The notes under the pieces: model-generated
What the model saw: the letters and a program-made list of their open reading frames with translations, nothing else
What the model was told of the DNA's origin: nothing
The model's database searches: none
In this document: piece after piece, positions 4,361-8,348 of the stretch
How positions within the stretch are numbered: position 1 is the stretch's first letter
How the letters are laid out: each line of letters begins with the position of its first letter
Made by a program: the position numbers and the translations under genes
Origin: Pseudomonadota bacterium
Lineage (GTDB): Bacteria > Pseudomonadota > Alphaproteobacteria > Acetobacterales > Acetobacteraceae
Assembly: GCA_021826485.1 (NCBI GenBank)
Contig: JAKAZX010000162.1
Span: 1 to 8,348 of the forward strand
Length of the DNA stretch: 8,348 nt
Direction of reading: 5' to 3'

Positions 4361-5496
4361 CCGGGTTCCCGCTGCCGCCCAACGCCACCATCGGCATCGT
4401 CGGGGGTGGCCAGTTGGGGCGCATGTCGGCGATGGCGGCGGCCCGCCTCGGCTACCGCTGCCACATCCTGACGCCGGAGCCGGACAGCCCCGCGGGCCAG
4501 GTCGCCGCCGGGGTCACGCTGGGCGAGTTCGAGGACCCGGCGGCGCTGCGCGACTTCGCCCTGCACGCCGATGTCATCACCTTCGAGTTCGAGAACGTCA
4601 GCGCCGAAGGTCTTGATCTTCTTGCATCCCTCAAGCCGGTGCGGCCGTCGCCCGCGGTGCTGCGGATCAGCCAGGACCGGATGGCGGAGAAGCGCTTCAT
4701 CAACCAGGCCGGCATCGCCACCGCCCCCTGGGCGCCGGTGGAGACGCCGGACCAGCTTCGGCAGGGGCTGGAGCGGGTCGGCCTGCCGGCGATCCTGAAG
4801 ACCACGCGGCTCGGCTATGACGGGCGCGGCCAGATGCGGGTGACCACCACCGAGGAGGCCGCCGCCGCCTTCGCGCGGCTGCTGCCGCATCCGCTGATCC
4901 TCGAAGGCGTGGTGGATTTTTCCTGCGAAATCAGCGTGGTCTGCGCCCGCGGTGCGGACGGGTCCTATGCCGCCTTCGACGCGGTGGAAAACCGCCACCG
5001 CGACCACATCCTCGACCTCACCTTCGCCCCCGCCCGAATTGCCGATGACGTGGCGGCGGCAGCCCAGGGCATCGCCCGGCGGCTGGCCGAGGCGATGGAC
5101 CTGATCGGCCTGCTGGCGATCGAGTTCTTCGTCGCCGCCGACGGCCGGGTGCTGGTGAACGAGATCGCGCCGCGGCCGCACAATTCCGGCCACTGGACGC
5201 TCGACGCCTGCCCGGCCAGCCAGTTCGAGCTGCATGTCCGCGCCGTCGCCGGCCTGCCCCTGCCGCCGGCGATCCGGCACGCGGATGCGGTGATGAAGAA
5301 CCTGGTGGGCCCCGCGGAACTGGCCCTTTGGCCGACGATCCTGGCGACGCCCGGGCTGATCCCGCATCTCTACGGCAAGACCGAGGCGCGGGCCGGGCGC
5401 AAGCTCGGCCACGTCACCCGGCTGTTCCCCCGCGGCGGCCTGCCTGGCCCGTTCGGGATCGCCGACGCGATGGGTCCGCTGGCGGCGGAGGGCTAA
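4357..5496 (+). CDS. purK: 5-(carboxyamino)imidazole ribonucleotide synthase
   Basis: PurK uses ATP and bicarbonate to carboxylate AIR to N5-CAIR, which PurE then rearranges. The 379-aa ATP-grasp protein carries IGIVGGGQLGRM (residues ~12-23, N-terminal Rossmann-like domain) and FEFENVSAEGL (~76-86). The ATP-binding part includes LKTTRLGYDGRGQM (~147-160) and ILEGVVDFSCEISVV (~181-195). The metal/nucleotide segment reads LLAIEFFV, LVNEIAPRPHNSGHWTLDAC (~266-285). The C-terminal sandwich domain ends GRKLGHVTRLFP (~347-358). The ATG at 4357 overlaps the purE stop (ATGA). An open frame extends further upstream inside purE but encodes nothing family-like, so the overlap start is chosen. The last codon pair overlaps the stop of the convergent ilvD: TAA here is 5494-5496, and ilvD ends at 5493. 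No intrinsic terminator lies between them. Confidence 0.97.
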   Translation: MTGFPLPPNATIGIVGGGQLGRMSAMAAARLGYRCHILTPEPDSPAGQVAAGVTLGEFEDPAALRDFALHADVITFEFENVSAEGLDLLASLKPVRPSPAVLRISQDRMAEKRFINQAGIATAPWAPVETPDQLRQGLERVGLPAILKTTRLGYDGRGQMRVTTTEEAAAAFARLLPHPLILEGVVDFSCEISVVCARGADGSYAAFDAVENRHRDHILDLTFAPARIADDVAAAAQGIARRLAEAMDLIGLLAIEFFVAADGRVLVNEIAPRPHNSGHWTLDACPASQFELHVRAVAGLPLPPAIRHADAVMKNLVGPAELALWPTILATPGLIPHLYGKTEARAGRKLGHVTRLFPRGGLPGPFGIADAMGPLAAEG

Positions 5497-7346
5497 CGCG
5501 GGCCGATCTGCGTCACGTCACGGACGGCGCCGCGAGCGGCGCTGGTGGTGAGTGCGGCGTAGGCGCGCAGCGCCGCGGACACCTGGCGGTTGCGGTTGGC
5601 CGGCTGCCATGCCTGCGCCCCGCGCGCCTGCATCGCCGCGCGCCGCCGCTCCAGCGTCGCGTCATCGACCGCGACGCGGATGGAGCGGTTCGGGATGTCG
5701 ATCTCGATCCGGTCGCCTTCCTCCACCAGCCCGATCAGCCCGCCATCCGCCGCCTCAGGAGAGACATGGCCGATCGAAAGACCGGCCGTCCCACCCGAGA
5801 ACCGGCCGTCCGTCACCAGGGCGCAGGCCTTCCCCAGCCCCTTCGACTTCAGGTAGCTGGTCGGATACAGCATTTCCTGCATGCCCGGCCCGCCCTTCGG
5901 CCCCTCGTAGCGGATCAGCACCACGTCGCCGGCGGCGACCCGGCCGCCCAGGATGCCCTCCACCGCCGCGTCCTGACTCTCGAAAATGCGGGCCGGGCCG
6001 GCGAAGCGCAGGATCGAGGCGTCCACGCCGGCGGTCTTCACGATGCAGCCGTCCTCGGCGAGATTGCCGTACAGTACCGCCAGCCCGCCATCCTTCGAGA
6101 AGGCATGCTCGGCGTCGCGGATCACGCCCTTCTCCCGGTCCAGGTCCAGCGTGTCCCAGCGGGCCGACTGGCTGAACGCCTCGGTCGTCGGCACGCCGCC
6201 GGGGGCGGCGCGGAAGAAATCGTGCGTGCCCCGGCTGTTGCTGCGCCGCGCGTCCCAGCGTGCCAGCGCGTCGCCGAGCGTGCGCGCGTGGACGGTGGCG
6301 ACGCCGGTGTCGAGCAGCCCGGCGCGGTCCAGTTCGCCCAGGATGCCCATGATGCCGCCGGCCCGGTGCACGTCCTCCACATGCACGTCCGCGACGGAGG
6401 GCGCGACCTTGCACAGCACCGGCACCCGGCGGGACAGCCGGTCGATGTCGCGCATGGTGAAGTCCAGCTCCGCCTCGTGCGCCGCCGCCAGCAGGTGCAG
6501 CACGGTGTTGGTGGACCCGCCCATGGCGATGTCGAGCGTCATGGCGTTCTCGAACGCCGCGAAGTTGGCGATGGCACGCGGCAGGATACCGGCATCGTCC
6601 TGTTCGTAGTGCCGCCGCGCCAGATCGACGATCAGCCGCCCGGCCTCCATGAACAGCCCGCGCCGGTCGCCATGCGTCGCCACCACCGTGCCGTTGCCCG
6701 GCAGCGCGAGGCCCAGCGCCTCGGTCAGGCAGTTCATGGAATTCGCCGTGAACATGCCGGAGCAGGAGCCGCAGGTGGGGCAGGCCGAGCGCTCGATCAC
6801 CTGCACCTCGGCGTCGGTCAGGCTGCTGTCCGCCGCAGCGACCATCGCGTCGATCAGATCGACGGCGCGGCGCGTGCCGCGATGCACCACCTTCCCCGCC
6901 TCCATCGGCCCGCCGGAGACGAACACGACCGGGATATTGAGGCGCATCGCCGCCATCAGCATCCCCGGCGTGATCTTGTCGCAGTTGGAGATGCAGACCA
7001 GTGCATCGGCGCAGTGGGCATTGACCATGTATTCGACGCTGTCGGCGATCAGTTCGCGCGACGGCAGGCTGTAGAGCATCCCGGCATGCCCCATGGCGAT
7101 GCCGTCATCGACCGCGATGGTGTTGAATTCCTTGGCCACCCCGCCCGCTGCCTCGATCTCCCGCGCGACCAGTTGGCCCAGGTCCTTCAGATGGACATGG
7201 CCAGGCACGAACTGGGTGAAGGAATTGGCGACCGCAATGATCGGCTTGCCGAAATCCCCGTCCTTCATCCCGGTGGCGCGCCACAGGCCCCGGGCACCAG
7301 CCATGTTGCGGCCATGTGTCGTCGTGCGCGAGCGATATGCGGGCAT
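5493..7346 (-). CDS. ilvD: Dihydroxy-acid dehydratase
   Basis: IlvD dehydrates 2,3-dihydroxy-isovalerate and 2,3-dihydroxy-3-methylvalerate to the keto acids that lead to valine, leucine and isoleucine. The 617-aa length matches E. coli IlvD (616 aa). It opens MPAYRSRTTTHGRNMAGARG. Key blocks are IAVDDGIAMGH (~77-87), CISNCDKITPGMLMA (~118-132, cluster Cys ~122), ACPTCGSCSGMFTANSMNCL (~188-207, Cys ~195), AMGGSTNTVLHLLAAA and TDGRFSGGTAGLSIGHVSPE. The region around residue 49 reads FTQFVPGH and lacks the third Cys found in [2Fe-2S] relatives, which fits the E. coli-like [4Fe-4S] subgroup; the cluster type is inferred. I choose the start at 7346 by the family N-terminus and AAGGA (minus strand, 7360-7356) nine bases upstream. 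The frame stays open to an ATG at 7475 without family similarity. It is divergent from vapBC. I see no convincing promoter or leader-peptide attenuator in the gap. Confidence 0.97.
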   Translation of the reverse strand: MPAYRSRTTTHGRNMAGARGLWRATGMKDGDFGKPIIAVANSFTQFVPGHVHLKDLGQLVAREIEAAGGVAKEFNTIAVDDGIAMGHAGMLYSLPSRELIADSVEYMVNAHCADALVCISNCDKITPGMLMAAMRLNIPVVFVSGGPMEAGKVVHRGTRRAVDLIDAMVAAADSSLTDAEVQVIERSACPTCGSCSGMFTANSMNCLTEALGLALPGNGTVVATHGDRRGLFMEAGRLIVDLARRHYEQDDAGILPRAIANFAAFENAMTLDIAMGGSTNTVLHLLAAAHEAELDFTMRDIDRLSRRVPVLCKVAPSVADVHVEDVHRAGGIMGILGELDRAGLLDTGVATVHARTLGDALARWDARRSNSRGTHDFFRAAPGGVPTTEAFSQSARWDTLDLDREKGVIRDAEHAFSKDGGLAVLYGNLAEDGCIVKTAGVDASILRFAGPARIFESQDAAVEGILGGRVAAGDVVLIRYEGPKGGPGMQEMLYPTSYLKSKGLGKACALVTDGRFSGGTAGLSIGHVSPEAADGGLIGLVEEGDRIEIDIPNRSIRVAVDDATLERRRAAMQARGAQAWQPANRNRQVSAALRAYAALTTSAARGAVRDVTQIGPR

Positions 7347-7466
7347 GCTCTGACGTCCTTCACCCTGATCTGTGCCGGCCCGGCCCGGGCGTCGTGCCGG
7401 ACCCGTGCGCAGGCGACCCGGTACACCGTTTAGCCGCTTGCCCAGGCTTCGGCCACCTCGGCCATG

Positions 7467-7495
7467 TTGTTTCAATTTGCCCGAATTGCTATCAA
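7467..7495 (+). promoter_or_regulatory. Candidate vapBC promoter with internal inverted repeats
   Basis: TTGTTT (7467-7472), a 17-bp spacer and TATCAA (7490-7495) make a plausible sigma-70 promoter in an AT-rich island within GC-rich DNA. The spacer holds the inverted repeat CAATT (7473-7477)/AATTG (7484-7488), and ATTG (7485-7488)/CAAT (7493-7496) overlaps the -10. Such CAAT/ATTG half-sites would suit a ribbon-helix-helix antitoxin that represses its own operon; binding is inferred. The rest of the 176-base gap towards ilvD is GC-rich and shows no clear signal. Confidence 0.5.
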
Positions 7496-7522
7496 TGCCA
7501 TCGGTGACAGCGCGGGTGGATC

Positions 7523-7762
7523 ATGGCCAGCAGCCTGAGCGTGCGCAATCTGGACAATGAACTGGTGGCGCGCCTGAAGCGTCGCGCCGCCCGCCACGGC
7601 CGGTCCGCGGAGGCCGAGGTACGCGACATCCTGCGGCAGGTGCTGGAGGGCGAGGCCGAAACAAGATTCGACGACCTCGCCGCAGAGCTGCGCGCGCTGA
7701 CTGCCGGGCGGCAGCACACGCCGGCGGAGCAACTGCAGCGCGAGGGGCGGGACGAGCGGTGA
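7523..7762 (+). CDS. vapB: VapB/FitA-type ribbon-helix-helix antitoxin
   Basis: This is the labile antitoxin of a type II toxin-antitoxin pair: it should neutralise the PIN toxin encoded next to it and bind its own promoter. The 79-aa product starts MASSLSVRNLDNELVARLKR, a beta-strand then helix of the FitA-like ribbon-helix-helix fold (residues ~3-45, continuing RAARHGRSAEAEVRDILRQVL). The C-terminal part (LEGEAETRFDDLAAELRALT and beyond) is acidic/amphipathic and likely wraps the toxin. An in-frame TGA at 7505-7507 limits the upstream extension, so 7523 is the likely start. The purine stretch GGTGGA at 7515-7520 is very close to the ATG, so initiation is probably weak or near-leaderless. 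The TGA overlaps the vapC GTG (GTGA). The cognate binding partner is inferred from pairing. Confidence 0.9.
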   Translation: MASSLSVRNLDNELVARLKRRAARHGRSAEAEVRDILRQVLEGEAETRFDDLAAELRALTAGRQHTPAEQLQREGRDER

Positions 7763-8181
7763 GCACGCTCGTCATCGACGCGAGCGTGGCAATCAAATGG
7801 GTGGTGGAGGAGCCGGGCACGCCGGAGGCCCTGGCGCTGCGCCGCCGCCGCCTGACCGCCCCCGACCTGCTGGTGGCGGAATGCGCCAACATCCTCTGGA
7901 AAAAAGTCCGCCGCCGTGAACTGAGCGCACAGGAGGCGACGCTTGCCGCGCGCCTGCTGGCGCGGGCCGACATCGAACTTGCGCCGACACGGCGGCTGCT
8001 GGAACGGGCGACCCGGCTCGCGGTGGCGCTCGATCATCCGGCTTATGACTGCCTCTATCTGGCGCTGGCGGAGGCGTCCGGCTGCGACGTGGTCACGGCG
8101 GACGAGCGCCTGTGCGCCAAGGTCGCCGGCCACAGGCTGTCCATGCGGGTGCTAAGGCTGGACCGGACGGTGGACGGCTGA
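7759..8181 (+). CDS. vapC: VapC-type PIN-domain ribonuclease toxin
   Basis: PIN-domain toxins are Mg-dependent RNases; characterised VapC proteins cut initiator tRNA or other tRNA or rRNA. The 140-aa product has the acidic active-site set: Asp7 in LVIDASVAIKW, Glu41 in LLVAECANILWK, Asp97 in HPAYDCLYLALAE and Asp115 in VVTADERLC. The C-terminus (KVAGHRLSMRVLRLD) completes the Rossmann-like fold. Nothing is missing, so it looks catalytically intact. The start is GTG at 7759, overlapping the vapB stop by four bases, the usual antitoxin-toxin coupling. The pair lies between the ilvD 5' region and a tRNA gene. The RNA target cannot be read from the sequence. No terminator with a T-run follows. 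Confidence 0.93.
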   Translation: MSTLVIDASVAIKWVVEEPGTPEALALRRRRLTAPDLLVAECANILWKKVRRRELSAQEATLAARLLARADIELAPTRRLLERATRLAVALDHPAYDCLYLALAEASGCDVVTADERLCAKVAGHRLSMRVLRLDRTVDG

Positions 8182-8234
8182 CAGTGCCGAACCAGCATGC
8201 CAGCAACAGAGCAGCCGCACTTCATTGATTTCGC

Positions 8235-8309
<75 letters not shown>

Positions 8310-8319
8310 GGCCGGCGCC

Positions 8320-8348
8320 GGTATAGCGGCGGGGCAGGGGCGCGGCAA
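8320..8348 (-). promoter_or_regulatory. Promoter of tRNA-Thr
   Basis: On the minus strand, TTGCCG (8348-8343), a 17-bp spacer and TATACC (8325-8320) lie ten bases before the mature tRNA 5' end, the expected distance for a tRNA promoter. The GC-rich segment between the -10 and the tRNA could act as a discriminator of the kind seen in stringently controlled promoters; that is inference. Confidence 0.6.

Noticed and set aside
4027..5412. A 461-codon open frame on the - strand across purE and purK
   Set aside because: It is antisense to two convincing genes, with low-complexity Arg/Gly/His composition and no recognisable motif.
5328..7433. A 701-codon open frame on the + strand across ilvD
   Set aside because: It lies antisense to a clearly recognisable ilvD. 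Its residues are Arg/His/Gly/Ala-rich without any family motif, as expected for reverse frames of GC-rich genes.
7347..7475. N-terminal extension of ilvD to the ATG at 7475
   Set aside because: Family similarity starts at MPAYRSRTTTHGRNM, and a Shine-Dalgarno is present at that start.
8183..8221. Inverted repeat AGTGC/GCACT between vapC and the tRNA as a terminator
   Set aside because: The stem is only 5 bp with a 29-base loop and no T-run on either strand.

Overview
The window is GC-rich (roughly 70%) and bacterial. Gene content points to an alphaproteobacterium, most likely order Rhodospirillales and plausibly Acetobacteraceae. The pointers are a TrcR (DUF1013) cell-cycle regulator, a DUF1192 protein, two DUF465/YdcH proteins (one directly upstream of purEK), a ROSE-type heat-shock leader, and ribosomal proteins bS6 and bL9 with long charged tails. 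The family assignment is inference from protein resemblance; no search was run.

Layout, left to right. (1) 1-182: 3' end of a metallo-beta-lactamase-fold hydrolase resembling N-acyl-homoserine lactonases. (2) 341-1700: ribosomal operon rpsF-rpsR-rplI. (3) 1720-2356: a self-contained heat-shock unit made of a sigma-32-like promoter, a three-hairpin leader whose last hairpin masks the Shine-Dalgarno site in the manner of a ROSE RNA thermometer, an Hsp20 gene, and a strong intrinsic terminator. (4) 2361-3531: small alphaproteobacterial housekeeping genes: DUF1192 (-), trcR (+), and a 59-aa DUF465 gene (-). (5) 3675-5496: a second DUF465 gene, purE and purK, joined by 4-nt start/stop overlaps; PurK and PurE carry out the two-step carboxylation of AIR to CAIR in purine synthesis. 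(6) 5493-7346 (-): ilvD, dihydroxy-acid dehydratase of branched-chain amino-acid synthesis, convergent with purK and overlapping it by its stop codon. (7) 7467-8181: a VapBC/FitAB-type toxin-antitoxin operon with an AT-rich promoter/operator. (8) 8235-8309 (-): tRNA-Thr(CGT) with an encoded CCA and a clear promoter at the window edge.

Most of the window is ordinary core genome. The best-supported regulatory finding is the ROSE-like thermometer before hsp20. The divergent DUF465 pair around an 18-bp perfect palindrome, a possibly leaderless purEK transcript, and the shared purK/ilvD stop region are also worth a look. I found no sign of a large undescribed system. No gene-free stretch exceeds 300 bases; the largest gaps (about 140-180 bases) are covered in the entries beside them.
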